Of a stretch of 64,000 bases of DNA, positions 1 through 7,177 are shown one piece after another. A program made the translations under genes and the position numbers. Below the pieces are notes generated by a model. It did no database searches. It was given only the letters and a program-made list of their open reading frames with translations, and was not told the origin of the DNA. This DNA comes from Qipengyuania soli. GTDB lineage: Bacteria; Pseudomonadota; Alphaproteobacteria; Sphingomonadales; Sphingomonadaceae. The first letter of the stretch is position 1. Each line of letters begins with the position of its first letter. Location of the stretch: assembly GCF_015529805.1 (NCBI RefSeq), contig NZ_CP064654.1, forward strand, positions 1,860,001 to 1,924,000. The letters run 5' to 3'.

Positions 1-708
1 GACCGCGCGTTCTACGACATTGCGCAATTCACGCACGTTACCGGGCCAGTCATGTTTTTCCATCTGGTCCGCGACATGAGCGGCAAAACCCGGCCAGCCT
101 TCCCAACCCAACTCCGCCGCCATCCTGCGCCCGAAGTAATCGGCAAGCACTTCGACATCGCCTTCGCGAACGCGCAATGGCGGCAGGGTAATGACTTCGA
201 AGCTCAGCCGGTCGAGCAGGTCGGCACGAAATTCGCCTCGCGCGGCCTTGGCGGGCAGGTCTTCGTTTGTCGCCGCCACGATGCGGACATCGACCCGTAT
301 CGGCCTGCTCGACCCGATGCGCGTGACTTCGCCATATTCGACGGCACGCAACAAACGCTCCTGGGCCCCCATGGAGAGAGTGCCCAGTTCGTCGAGAAAC
401 AAAGTGCCCTTGTCGGCTTCCTCGAACCTACCGGCGCGCTGTCTGGTGGCACCGGTGAAGGCCCCCGCCTCATGCCCGAACAGCTCGGCCTCGATCAGTG
501 TTTCGGGCAACGCGGCGCAGTTCAATGTGACGAGCGGTTCGTCCCAACGGGTAGACAAGCGATGCAGGCGTTCAGCGATCAGTTCCTTGCCGGTGCCACG
601 CTCTCCGATAACCAGAACCGGGCGGCGCATCGGAGCCGCGCGACTGGCGCGCTCCACCGCGTCGAAGAACTCGGCCGACTGCCCGATAAACTGACCTTCC
701 CGATCCAT
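1..708 (-). CDS. pspF: PspF, sigma-54 enhancer-binding activator of the psp operon (partial)
   Basis: The reverse strand encodes 236 residues from ATG at 708 and runs off the left edge, so the C-terminal DNA-binding domain is missing. It begins almost directly with an AAA+ domain (MDREGQFIGQSAEF), with no receiver or other regulatory domain in front, which is typical of PspF. Visible motifs are Walker A GERGTGKE, the sigma-54-contacting GAFTGA loop, a Walker B-like TLFLDELG, and WPGNVREL near the edge. The family binds upstream of psp promoters, remodels sigma-54 RNA polymerase and is held inactive by PspA. The gene is divergent from the psp operon, about 100 nt from a strong sigma-54 promoter. 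The frame is clean where it is visible. Confidence 0.9.
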   Translation of the reverse strand, partial: MDREGQFIGQSAEFFDAVERASRAAPMRRPVLVIGERGTGKELIAERLHRLSTRWDEPLVTLNCAALPETLIEAELFGHEAGAFTGATRQRAGRFEEADKGTLFLDELGTLSMGAQERLLRAVEYGEVTRIGSSRPIRVDVRIVAATNEDLPAKAARGEFRADLLDRLSFEVITLPPLRVREGDVEVLADYFGRRMAAELGWEGWPGFAAHVADQMEKHDWPGNVRELRNVVERAV

Positions 709-809
709 GCCCAAGAGATAGTGAAAATTACCAAGGGTTGGCAATCGGAACCAATATGCTGTTTGTCGAATAATTTCAGGAGTGGCGGAATTGCGTTGTT
801 TTGCGAGTT

Positions 810-825
810 TGGCACGCCCTTTGCT
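810..825 (+). promoter_or_regulatory. sigma-54 promoter of the psp operon
   Basis: The sequence TGGCACG-N4-TTGCT matches the sigma-54 -24/-12 consensus. The GG (811-812) and GC (823-824) are spaced exactly as required. It lies between pspF and the first gene of the operon, about 64 nt before the start codon at 889. A short inverted repeat, GGTT (736-739) with AACC (749-752), sits 60-75 nt upstream and could be part of a PspF enhancer site; that part is inference. Confidence 0.88.
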
Positions 826-888
826 GAATATCCCACAACAGCAAATTCGCCCTCCGGTTCATCGGCGGGCATCAGGGAGGACCCCAAG

Positions 889-1041
889 ATGTACAACCGC
901 AGCTTCTTCCGCAGCCAGCTCGGACAAGCCGCAATTGCCAGCATCGCCGCGATGATCACTTTCGCGGTTCTGAGCTCGCAGATCGCCGTGACCGCGCCGA
1001 ACCCGGCGCTGGCCGCTTACGAACAGGTCGAGATCGCATGA
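889..1041 (+). CDS. 50-aa membrane or exported small protein heading the psp operon
   Basis: ATG at 889 follows a good ribosome site (AGGGAGG, 874-880). The 50-residue product has a basic N-terminus (MYNRSFFRSQ), one hydrophobic stretch at about residues 13-34 and an ALAA sequence that could be a signal-peptidase site, so it is either a single-pass membrane protein or a short secreted peptide. It is the first ORF after the sigma-54 promoter, and its stop overlaps the next possible start (ATGA, 1038-1041), which suggests translational coupling. The same frame stays open further upstream across antisense pspF, but only the part from 889 has a ribosome site and sits after the promoter. No family is recognised. 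Confidence 0.65.
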   Translation: MYNRSFFRSQLGQAAIASIAAMITFAVLSSQIAVTAPNPALAAYEQVEIA

Positions 1042-1244
1042 CCCTGCCTCCCGACCATGATCCCCTTGGGCCGGAGCGCCGCTCCCCCGACAGTCCCCGC
1101 GGCTTTGATGCCGATGGCGCTTCGGCCCGCCCCCGCTTGTCGCGGATCGAGGAAGAGGTAGAACGGTTGCGCCGCTCGCCGACTCCGACCCGCGACGGTG
1201 GGCGCAGCGCAGGATCGGACTTTTTCTCCAGTGGAGCACCTTTG

Positions 1245-1934
1245 ATGGGCATTTTCAGCCGTACCCGCGATATCATCGCCGCCAACTTCAACGACATGCT
1301 CGACAAGGCGGACGACCCCCAGAAGATGATCCGCATGATCATCCTCGAAATGGAGGAGACGCTGGTCGAGGTCCGCGCCAGTGCCGCTCGCACGATCGCC
1401 GACCAGAAGGAAATGCACCGCCACACGGTCAAGCTCGACAAGCTCCAGGCCGACTGGTCGGAGAAGGCCCAGCTGGCCCTTTCGAAGGACCGCGAGGACC
1501 TGGCCCGCGCCGCTCTGGTCGAGCGCAAGAAGGCTGCCGACATGTCGGAACAGCTGAAGCAGGAAATCGCCGTGCTCGACGATGCCCTGCGCGCCTATGA
1601 GCAGGACATCCAGAAGCTGCAGAACCGCCTGCGCGAAGCCCGCAGCCGCCAGACGGCGATCGCTGCCCGCCTCGAAAGCGCCGAGAACCGCGTCAAGCTG
1701 CGCAGCCTGATGACCAACGAGCGCGTGGACGAGGCGCTAAGCCGCTTCGACCAGCTCGAACGCCGCGTCGACTACGCCGAAGGCCGTGCCGACGCCCTCA
1801 AGATTGCCGATGGCAGTGGCCAGCCGAGCCTCGCGGACGAGATCGCCGCGCTCGAAGGCCAGGATGCGATCGACGACGAACTCGAACAGATGAAAAAGGC
1901 GCTCGGAATGGGCAGCGCCGACAAGGAGGACTGA
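1245..1934 (+). CDS. pspA: PspA, phage-shock membrane-stress effector
   Basis: PspA/IM30-family protein of 229 residues starting MGIFSRTRDIIAANFNDMLD, the usual amphipathic membrane-binding N-terminus. The rest is long alpha-helical coiled coil, ending with short acidic helices. PspA binds and inhibits PspF and, under stress, polymerises on the inner membrane to limit proton leakage. ATG at 1245 was chosen because family members start here and GGAG (1233-1236) precedes it. The frame is open a further 69 codons back to an ATG at 1038 that overlaps the previous stop; that part is Pro/Arg-rich and unlike PspA (see findings). It is followed 3 nt later by pspB. Confidence 0.93.
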   Translation: MGIFSRTRDIIAANFNDMLDKADDPQKMIRMIILEMEETLVEVRASAARTIADQKEMHRHTVKLDKLQADWSEKAQLALSKDREDLARAALVERKKAADMSEQLKQEIAVLDDALRAYEQDIQKLQNRLREARSRQTAIAARLESAENRVKLRSLMTNERVDEALSRFDQLERRVDYAEGRADALKIADGSGQPSLADEIAALEGQDAIDDELEQMKKALGMGSADKED

Positions 1935-1937
1935 CCC

Positions 1938-2246
1938 GTGAGCGATTTTCCGAGCGAAATCATTATCGTCCCGATACTCTTTATCGCGCTGCCGTGGCTC
2001 ATCATGCACTACGTCACCAAGTGGAAATCTGCAGCGACCATTACCACCGACGACGAAGTGCTGCTCGAGGAACTCTACAACCTCGCCAAGCGCCTCGATG
2101 ATCGCATGGACACGGTCGAGCGCCTGGTCGCCAGCGACAACCCCGAGTTCCGTCCGGCGCGCCTCGTCCATGACAGCGAAGCCGACAACCAGCAGCTGCG
2201 CGAACTTGAGCAGATGATGGCCGAGAAGAAAGGAGCCATGAAGTGA
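1938..2246 (+). CDS. pspB: PspB, inner-membrane stress sensor subunit
   Basis: A 102-residue protein with an N-terminal membrane helix (about residues 6-27) and a cytoplasmic coiled coil containing LAKRLDDRMDTVERLV, which parallels the PspB C-terminal pattern of an R-rich helix followed by L-E-x-I/L. PspB and PspC sense envelope damage and draw PspA away from PspF. The protein is longer than the roughly 75-aa enterobacterial PspB because of a C-terminal charged tail. Its stop overlaps the GTG start of pspC (GTGA, 2243-2246). The five to six genes after pspC look like diverged copies of this one. Confidence 0.88.
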   Translation: MSDFPSEIIIVPILFIALPWLIMHYVTKWKSAATITTDDEVLLEELYNLAKRLDDRMDTVERLVASDNPEFRPARLVHDSEADNQQLRELEQMMAEKKGAMK

Positions 2247-2620
2247 ACAGCCCCCGCACCACGCTTTATCGCGACAAGCAGAATGCAAAGCTCATGGGCG
2301 TTTGCTCGGGCATCGCCGACTACACCGGGGTCAATGTCTTCTGGATCCGTCTTGGGCTGATCGGCCTGACCTTCATGTCCGGCGGTTCGACCATTCCCTT
2401 CTACTTCCTGTCCGGCCTGTTGCTGAGCAAGAAGCCGCCGCACCTCTACGTCGACCATGACGAGAGCAAGTACTGGCAGCGCGTACGCCAGAATCCGAAG
2501 CGCACCGCCCGGGAAATCCGCGGCAAGATGAAGGACGTCGATCGCCGCCTGGCCGAAGTCGAAACCTTCTATGTCAGCAGCAATCCGCGACTGACCGCCG
2601 AAATCGAACGCCTGCGCTGA
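2243..2620 (+). CDS. pspC: PspC, stress-responsive inner-membrane protein
   Basis: A PspC-domain protein of 125 residues with GTG start at 2243 and the typical signature LMGVCSGIADYTGV at about residues 15-28, then a hydrophobic region (about 34-61). It acts with PspB at the inner membrane as sensor/effector. Its C-terminal extension, DVDRRLAEVETFYVSSNPRL followed by AEIERLR, resembles the shared motif of the downstream small proteins, especially the E-I-E-x-L-R ending. Translation is probably coupled to pspB through the overlapping GTGA. Confidence 0.92.
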   Translation: MNSPRTTLYRDKQNAKLMGVCSGIADYTGVNVFWIRLGLIGLTFMSGGSTIPFYFLSGLLLSKKPPHLYVDHDESKYWQRVRQNPKRTAREIRGKMKDVDRRLAEVETFYVSSNPRLTAEIERLR

Positions 2621-2654
2621 GCGACATCGCACAGCGCCTGGGGAGGACTGAGAA

Positions 2655-2954
2655 ATGGGTGAACTGATACCGATCGTGGCACTGATGATCCCGATCGTCG
2701 CGATCTGGGCCAAGCACCAGCAAAAAATCGCCGAGATGAACGTCAACAGCACGGCCGAAGCCACTGCCGAAAAGGCAGCGCAATATTCGAGCCGTGTCAG
2801 CGAACTCGAAGACCGCGTCCGTGTCCTCGAACGCATCGTGACCGACCGCGGTTATGACATCGCCACGCAGATCGAGGCCCTGCGCGACCAGCGCCGGGTG
2901 GACGAACAGGACGCCGGCGTGCCGCTTTCCATGTCGCGCCGGGAAAACGTGTGA
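2655..2954 (+). CDS. PspB-like small membrane/coiled-coil protein, copy 1
   Basis: A 99-residue protein with a membrane helix at residues 4-20 (IPIVALMIPIVAIW), then a coiled coil ending in the shared motif LERIVTDRGYDIATQIEALR. The helix-plus-coil plan and the motif match PspB, so it is read as a diverged PspB paralogue. GGGAGGA (2641-2647) precedes ATG 2655. The stop overlaps the next gene (TGATG at 2952-2956). It probably acts at the inner membrane with the PspABC system, which is inference from position and shape. Confidence 0.75.
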   Translation: MGELIPIVALMIPIVAIWAKHQQKIAEMNVNSTAEATAEKAAQYSSRVSELEDRVRVLERIVTDRGYDIATQIEALRDQRRVDEQDAGVPLSMSRRENV

Positions 2955-3301
2955 TGGACTTCGGCGGACCCTTTTTCGTCCTTTCCATCATCGCGATCAG
3001 CACCTTCGGCTGGCTTGCGAACAATTGGATCCGAGCGCGTCACGGCTATTCGCTGGAAGACGAGTGGGGCGGCAAGACCGAGCGCAAGGACAGCGACGAG
3101 GCCAGGCAACTTCGTGCGGAGAACGGCGAATTGCGTGCCCTGCTGGGCAAGGTCGACAAGCGCATGCAGGTGCTCGAACGCATCGTCACCGACAAGGGCT
3201 ACTCGGTTGCGGCCGAGATCGAGGCCCTGCGCGACGAGCGCAGAAATGCCGACAGTGACGCGGGCGTACCGCTGGATGTCGCGCGCAAGGAGAAGGTGTG
3301 A
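2954..3301 (+). CDS. PspB-like small membrane/coiled-coil protein, copy 2
   Basis: A 115-residue protein with an N-terminal membrane helix (FFVLSIIAISTFGWLANNWI), then a charged linker and a coiled coil with VLERIVTDKGYSVAAEIEAL. It is the closest relative of copy 1: both end with DAGVPL followed by a basic tail, which points to tandem duplication. ATG 2954 overlaps the previous stop; a GTG one codon earlier is also possible. The last bases overlap the next start. Confidence 0.75.
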   Translation: MDFGGPFFVLSIIAISTFGWLANNWIRARHGYSLEDEWGGKTERKDSDEARQLRAENGELRALLGKVDKRMQVLERIVTDKGYSVAAEIEALRDERRNADSDAGVPLDVARKEKV

Positions 3302-3621
3302 TGGATCTCGCCACCCTCGAAATCCTTGCCCCGATGTTCGTCGGAGGAAGCCTGATTATGTCGGCGGCCTGGGTGGCCAACACCTGGATCCGCGTGAAGA
3401 ACGGCTACCCCCTGGAGAACAGCTGGGGGAAAGCGATCTATCCCAAGACCACCGAGTCCGAGGAGCGCGTCCGCCTGCTGACCCAGGAAAATGCCCAGCT
3501 GCGAGCGGAACTCGGATCGCTCAAGGACCGGCTCGGCAATGTCGAACGCATTGTCACCGACAGCGGCTACCAGCTGACCCACGAAATCGATCGCCTGCGC
3601 GAACGTGAGGGAGTGAACTGA
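3301..3621 (+). CDS. PspB-like small membrane/coiled-coil protein, copy 3
   Basis: A 106-residue protein with a hydrophobic segment (about residues 7-28), then W-I-R-V-K-N-G-Y-P-L-E, closely matching WIRARHGYSLE of copy 2, and a coiled coil ending VERIVTDSGYQLTHEIDRLR. The shared order of helix, NGYxLE linker and ERIVTD motif shows common origin with copies 1 and 2. It begins at ATG 3301, overlapping the stop of copy 2, and ends in TGATG with copy 4. Confidence 0.75.
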   Translation: MDLATLEILAPMFVGGSLIMSAAWVANTWIRVKNGYPLENSWGKAIYPKTTESEERVRLLTQENAQLRAELGSLKDRLGNVERIVTDSGYQLTHEIDRLREREGVN

Positions 3622-3935
3622 TGGACCCCGACCTCCAGCTCATTTTCAGCTTTATCATCGTCATTACGGCCATGTCTTTCGGACTCGGTTACGTGATCAT
3701 GAAGCGCGAACATGCGCACAAGGAGCGCAAGCTCGAACTCGAAGTGCGCAAGGAAGAGGCCAAGGCAGCCCAGTCGCTGCAAGCCAATGCAGACTATCGC
3801 AAGTTCGAGGAACGACTGCGCGTGCTCGAACGCATCGCGACCGACGGCAATCACATGCTGGCCTCGCAGATCGAGGAGCTGCGCTCGCTCGACGCAATCG
3901 AGGACCGCAACGGCGGACGGGAGAAGGCACTGTGA
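3621..3935 (+). CDS. PspB-like small membrane/coiled-coil protein, copy 4
   Basis: A 104-residue protein with an N-terminal membrane helix (FSFIIVITAMSFGLGYVIM), then a strongly charged, Glu/Lys-rich helix and the motif RVLERIATDGNHMLASQIEE. Here IVTD has become IATD, and this version is shared with copy 5. It is joined to copy 3 by TGATG and to copy 5 by GTGA. No enzymatic motif is seen; a structural or sensor role in the psp complex is inference. Confidence 0.72.
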   Translation: MDPDLQLIFSFIIVITAMSFGLGYVIMKREHAHKERKLELEVRKEEAKAAQSLQANADYRKFEERLRVLERIATDGNHMLASQIEELRSLDAIEDRNGGREKAL

Positions 3936-4207
3936 GCTTCTGGACGGCGGTGGTCATCATGGTGGCGATCATCTCGTTCACCGAGATGGTAAAATCGCGC
4001 CATCGTTCGCGCGCCGGGATCACCCGCGACCACTTGGGAAGCGAGACGATCGGCAGCAACTACGAGGCCCAGCGTGAGATCGAGGACCTGCGCGAACGCA
4101 TCAAGGTGCTCGAACGGATCGCGACGGAAGGCAACACGCTCGACGCACGCGAAACACAAAGGATTTCGGCCGAGATCGAGGCCCTGCGCGACAAGCAGGC
4201 GGATTGA
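3932..4207 (+). CDS. PspB-like small membrane/coiled-coil protein, copy 5
   Basis: GTG start at 3932 (overlapping the previous stop) gives 91 residues: a short membrane helix (about 3-19) followed by a basic patch and a coiled coil with RIKVLERIATEGNTLDARET and an ISAEIEALRD ending. Relative to copies 1-3 it has an insertion between the LERIATEG and EIEALR parts, so the motif is split but recognisable. Confidence 0.7.
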   Translation: MSFWTAVVIMVAIISFTEMVKSRHRSRAGITRDHLGSETIGSNYEAQREIEDLRERIKVLERIATEGNTLDARETQRISAEIEALRDKQAD

Positions 4208-4239
4208 GGCTCGAAGAGGTTCAAGGAGGACATGAGGAA

Positions 4240-4476
4240 ATGTTCGAACCAGTTTTCATCATCGCCGCAGCTTCGCTGATCGGCCTGGTCGTGGTGGCGG
4301 GCGCCCTGCTCCGCGCATGGGCAGGCTGGCTGGAACTCAAGCGCAGCGAACTCGATCGTGATGGCACCCCCGCCCGTGAAGAGGGCTCGCCCATGGGCGC
4401 AGCACGTATCGAGATCGCGGACCTGAAGGAACGCATCCGCAAGCTCGAAGCAATCGCCAGCGGGGTCGACCTGTGA
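4240..4476 (+). CDS. PspB-like small membrane/coiled-coil protein, copy 6 (short)
   Basis: ATG 4240 is preceded by a strong ribosome site (AAGGAGGA, 4223-4230) and gives 78 residues. The frame is open back to 4204, but that part lacks a site and is not membrane-like. The protein has an N-terminal membrane helix (FIIAAASLIGLVVVAGALL) and ends with DLKERIRKLEAIASG, a truncated form of the shared coiled-coil motif that lacks the EIEALR end. It overlaps the next GTG (GTGA, 4473-4476). Confidence 0.7.
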   Translation: MFEPVFIIAAASLIGLVVVAGALLRAWAGWLELKRSELDRDGTPAREEGSPMGAARIEIADLKERIRKLEAIASGVDL

Positions 4477-4649
4477 GCGCCGCGCGAACCGACGCTGCGC
4501 GGGCGGGCATCGGGCTCGGCAGCGCGATCGCAGTCGCCATCAGCTGGAGCCTGCATCAGTCGATCATCTGGGCCATCATCCAGGGCTTCTTCGGCTGGTT
4601 CTACGTTATCTACTACGCCTTCACCCGCCCCGGCGGCCTGTCGGGCTGA
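4473..4649 (+). CDS. 58-aa hydrophobic small protein at the end of the psp operon
   Basis: GTG at 4473 overlaps the stop of copy 6 in the same GTGA arrangement used elsewhere in the operon. The product has a short polar N-terminus (MSAARTDAAR) and then about 40 mostly hydrophobic residues, GIGLGSAIAVAISWS and IIWAIIQGFFGWFYVIYYAF, enough for one or two membrane passes. It lacks the coiled-coil motif of its neighbours. No family is recognised; the operon position suggests an accessory membrane component. Confidence 0.6.
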   Translation: MSAARTDAARAGIGLGSAIAVAISWSLHQSIIWAIIQGFFGWFYVIYYAFTRPGGLSG

Positions 4650-4697
4650 CGCTTGCCCGATTTACCTTGCTCCGCGCGGGCGCTAGAGGCGGCGCCC

Positions 4698-5105
4698 ATG
4701 CGCAGCCTTTCCGACATTGTTGAAGAATACGACTTTCTCGACGGCGATGAACGCTATCGCCTGTTGATCGAACTCGGACGCGAGCTCGAAGAGATGCCCG
4801 ACGCGCTCAAGACCGATGCCACGCTGGTGCGCGGATGCAGCGCGGCGGTCTGGGTCTATCCGACCGGCGATGCCGGGAAGCTTCATTTCCTTGCCGACAG
4901 CAATGCCGCGATCACCAAGGGCATCGTCGCGCTGGTCATTGCCGCGGTCCAGGATCGCCCCGCAGCCGAAGTGGCCGATCTGGATATCACTGGCGCGCTC
5001 GAACCGTTCGACCTCAAGAACCAGCTGTCCAGCAACCGGACGCAAGGTGTCCCGAACATGATTGCGCTGGTCAAGGAACACGCCGCACGGATTGCGGCCG
5101 GCTAG
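4698..5105 (+). CDS. sufE: SufE, sulfur-acceptor protein for Fe-S cluster assembly
   Basis: A 135-residue SufE-family protein, close to the usual 138 aa. It takes persulfide from the SufS cysteine desulfurase onto a conserved Cys, here C47 in LVRGCSAAVWV. The N-terminal part, IVEEYDFLDGDERYRLLIEL, and the C-terminal LSSNRTQGVPNM are family-typical. ATG 4698 is chosen over an upstream in-frame TTG because homologues start here. A ybaN-like gene starts 1 nt after its stop. The sufBCD-S genes are not in this window. Confidence 0.92.
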   Translation: MRSLSDIVEEYDFLDGDERYRLLIELGRELEEMPDALKTDATLVRGCSAAVWVYPTGDAGKLHFLADSNAAITKGIVALVIAAVQDRPAAEVADLDITGALEPFDLKNQLSSNRTQGVPNMIALVKEHAARIAAG

Positions 5106-5106
5106 G

Positions 5107-5457
5107 ATGAAGCGCCCGATCTATAGCGCATTGGGCATCATCAGCGTCGGGCTTGGCGCGATCGGCGCTTTCCTGCCCATCATGCCGACCGTCCCGTTCC
5201 TGCTCCTGGCGGTCTACTTCTTCGCTCGCAGTAATCCCGAGTGGGAACAGAAAATCCTCGACCACCCGCACTGGGGGCCGCAGGTTCTCGACTGGCGCGA
5301 ACGCCGCGCGATCAGCCGCAGGGCCAAGACCATGGCCATCGGGGCGATGACAACCGGCGTGGTCTTCACCTGGTACACGCTGGGCGCTCCCTGGTATTAT
5401 ATCTCGCTGGCGGTGCTCGTGATCTGCGGCAGCTGGATCGCTACGCGCAACGAGTAG
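5107..5457 (+). CDS. YbaN-family (DUF454) inner-membrane protein
   Basis: A 116-residue DUF454/YbaN-type protein with the typical N-terminal hairpin GIISVGLGAIGAFLPIMPTV and PFLLLAVYFFARSNPE, then a loop and two more membrane helices at about residues 77-112. The family is widespread; its biochemical role is not established. It starts 1 nt after the sufE stop, so the two are probably co-transcribed. ATG 5107 is the natural start, as the extra codons upstream belong to the sufE region. Confidence 0.85.
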   Translation: MKRPIYSALGIISVGLGAIGAFLPIMPTVPFLLLAVYFFARSNPEWEQKILDHPHWGPQVLDWRERRAISRRAKTMAIGAMTTGVVFTWYTLGAPWYYISLAVLVICGSWIATRNE

Positions 5458-5470
5458 TCCCAAATAGGGC

Positions 5471-6601
5471 TCAGGGATGCGGCGCCTCGGTGTAGTGCCG
5501 CCGCAACCAGTCCTCGCCATAGTCATTGCGTGGATCGCGCACGATCGCGTGGACATGGTTGGAAGGCGAACCGTCCGGCTGGCCTTCGCGGGTATACTCG
5601 ATCAGAATCGAGGGGCCGGCGATGCGGTACATGAACCGCTTGCTGCGGTCGTCAGGCGAACCCCACCAAGCAAGACGGAGGTTGGCAGGGCCATCGGCAC
5701 GGACCGCCGCCAGCTGGGCCTTGGCAGCATCGTTATTGGCGAAACCCACGAAGTCCGCGATCAGCTCTATCAGGCGCTCGCGCTGGTTCGGCGTCATGCG
5801 GTCCGCTGACAGACCCAGCGGGGCCCGGGGTGCATCCTTGGCACCCTTGCCGGTAAAAATGTCGCCGGTAACTTCGGGACCTGCCAGTGCCGCGGCGCGC
5901 TGGTCGGGATTCAACGAGGCAAACAGCGCGAACCCGTCGACCATTTCGTGATCGAGCACACGCCAGCCTGCATAGGGTCCGCTCTGAACTATCTGCGGGT
6001 TCGAACCGAGGAAGAGCGGCGTGAATGCGATGCGACCGTCGACCACGGTGAAGTTGGCAGCGAAATGGTGTCCATTGATCATCCACCCCCAACGCGCCGA
6101 CGCCGGTTCGCCGAAAAACCTTAGCCAGTAATTGCCGGAACCGCGCGATTGCATCACCGCTTCCGCCTGGGCGCGCCGGTCCTCCGGCACTTGGCCGCTC
6201 GCGAGCCGATCGCTCTCGATCCCCCGAAGCAAATCGTCGATCCACATGATCGTGGTCGCCTCGGCGTAACCCTGCCCGCTCATGGCAGCCGCCATCAGGT
6301 CGTGGAATGCGATCCTCTGGCGGTCGTCGAGTGCGGACAGCGGAAGGCCGGTGCGCGGATACATTGCGGAGGGAAGATTGCTCCAGTCGGTGCGCGCTGC
6401 CTCGTCGTCCAGTGTGGTCACGAGCAGCTTGCGCTGGTCATCGTCGAGAGTGGCGAGAAACGCGGTGGCTGCATCGCCCATGGCATGATGCGCGGTGTGT
6501 TGTACCATCTTGTCGTCGGTCGGGCCGGGATGCGCGAGCGCGCATGTGGCACCAAATCCCGCCACGCCCAACGCCAATACAAGTTTGCATGATGAGGTCA
6601 C
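5471..6601 (-). CDS. Secreted DUF3500-family protein
   Basis: A 376-residue protein with GTG start at 6601, preceded by a strong ribosome site (GGGGGAGGGA on the minus strand). It has a signal peptide (MTSSCKLVLALGVAGFGATC...LAHP) and a DUF3500-type body with DDDQRKLL, NGHHFAANFTVV and NHVHAIVRDP. Several conserved His residues suggest metal or ligand binding, but the family function is unknown. It ends 13 nt from the convergent ybaN-like gene. It appears monocistronic. Confidence 0.78.
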   Translation of the reverse strand: MTSSCKLVLALGVAGFGATCALAHPGPTDDKMVQHTAHHAMGDAATAFLATLDDDQRKLLVTTLDDEAARTDWSNLPSAMYPRTGLPLSALDDRQRIAFHDLMAAAMSGQGYAEATTIMWIDDLLRGIESDRLASGQVPEDRRAQAEAVMQSRGSGNYWLRFFGEPASARWGWMINGHHFAANFTVVDGRIAFTPLFLGSNPQIVQSGPYAGWRVLDHEMVDGFALFASLNPDQRAAALAGPEVTGDIFTGKGAKDAPRAPLGLSADRMTPNQRERLIELIADFVGFANNDAAKAQLAAVRADGPANLRLAWWGSPDDRSKRFMYRIAGPSILIEYTREGQPDGSPSNHVHAIVRDPRNDYGEDWLRRHYTEAPHP

Positions 6602-6640
6602 TGCCGTCCCTCCCCCAAGGAGACGCGACCTTCGCGAGGG

Positions 6641-7159
6641 CTAGATCATCCCGCTTTCGCGCACAACGGCAATCCCTGCCTCGCGCTGGCGCTTGAGTTC
6701 AGCCTTCAGCTTGGCCGGGTCACGGGCGAAGACGAAGCCGAAGCTCACCCCGCCTTCCTTGCCGATGGTCGCATGGTGGAGCTTGTGCGCCTGGACCAGC
6801 CGCTTGGCGTAGCCCTTCTTCGGGACCCAGCGGAAATAGCGCTGGTGGACCAGCCCGTCGTGAACGAGCGTGTAGATGATGCCGTAGAAGAGTATCCCGA
6901 GGCCGATCCACGTGCCTGGCCACCACGCGTCGGCACCCATGATCATCGGGCTGCCGACGGCGAACATGGAGATGCTCATCGCTGCACCGACGATCGCATA
7001 GAGGTCGTTCTTCTCCAGCAGCCTGTCGTGCGGCTCGTGATGGTCGCGGTGCCAACCCCAGCCGAAGCCGTGCATGATGTACTTGTGCGAGCCCCACGCG
7101 ACCCATTCCATCGCGAAGACGGTGGCAATGACGATGATGGCGGGCAGAACGGCGTCCAT
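6641..7159 (-). CDS. crtZ: CrtZ, beta-carotene 3-hydroxylase
   Basis: A 172-residue di-iron membrane hydroxylase of the fatty-acid-hydroxylase/CrtZ type. His clusters HKYIMH (25-30), HRDHH (37-41), HDGLVH and HKLHH are the metal ligands. CrtZ adds 3-hydroxyl groups to the beta-ionone rings of carotenoids (beta-carotene to zeaxanthin), in line with the yellow-orange xanthophylls of Sphingomonadales. Hydrophobic helices sit between the clusters. The gene is 18 nt downstream of the thioesterase gene on the same strand. The rest of the crt cluster is not here. Confidence 0.92.
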   Translation of the reverse strand: MDAVLPAIIVIATVFAMEWVAWGSHKYIMHGFGWGWHRDHHEPHDRLLEKNDLYAIVGAAMSISMFAVGSPMIMGADAWWPGTWIGLGILFYGIIYTLVHDGLVHQRYFRWVPKKGYAKRLVQAHKLHHATIGKEGGVSFGFVFARDPAKLKAELKRQREAGIAVVRESGMI

Positions 7160-7177
7160 GACGCAACCGGATATAGG

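Noticed and set aside
52-888. Long open frame on the plus strand across the pspF region
   Set aside because: It is antisense to pspF, which has clear AAA+ motifs on the minus strand. Only the last 51 codons (from ATG 889), after the sigma-54 promoter, are kept as a gene.
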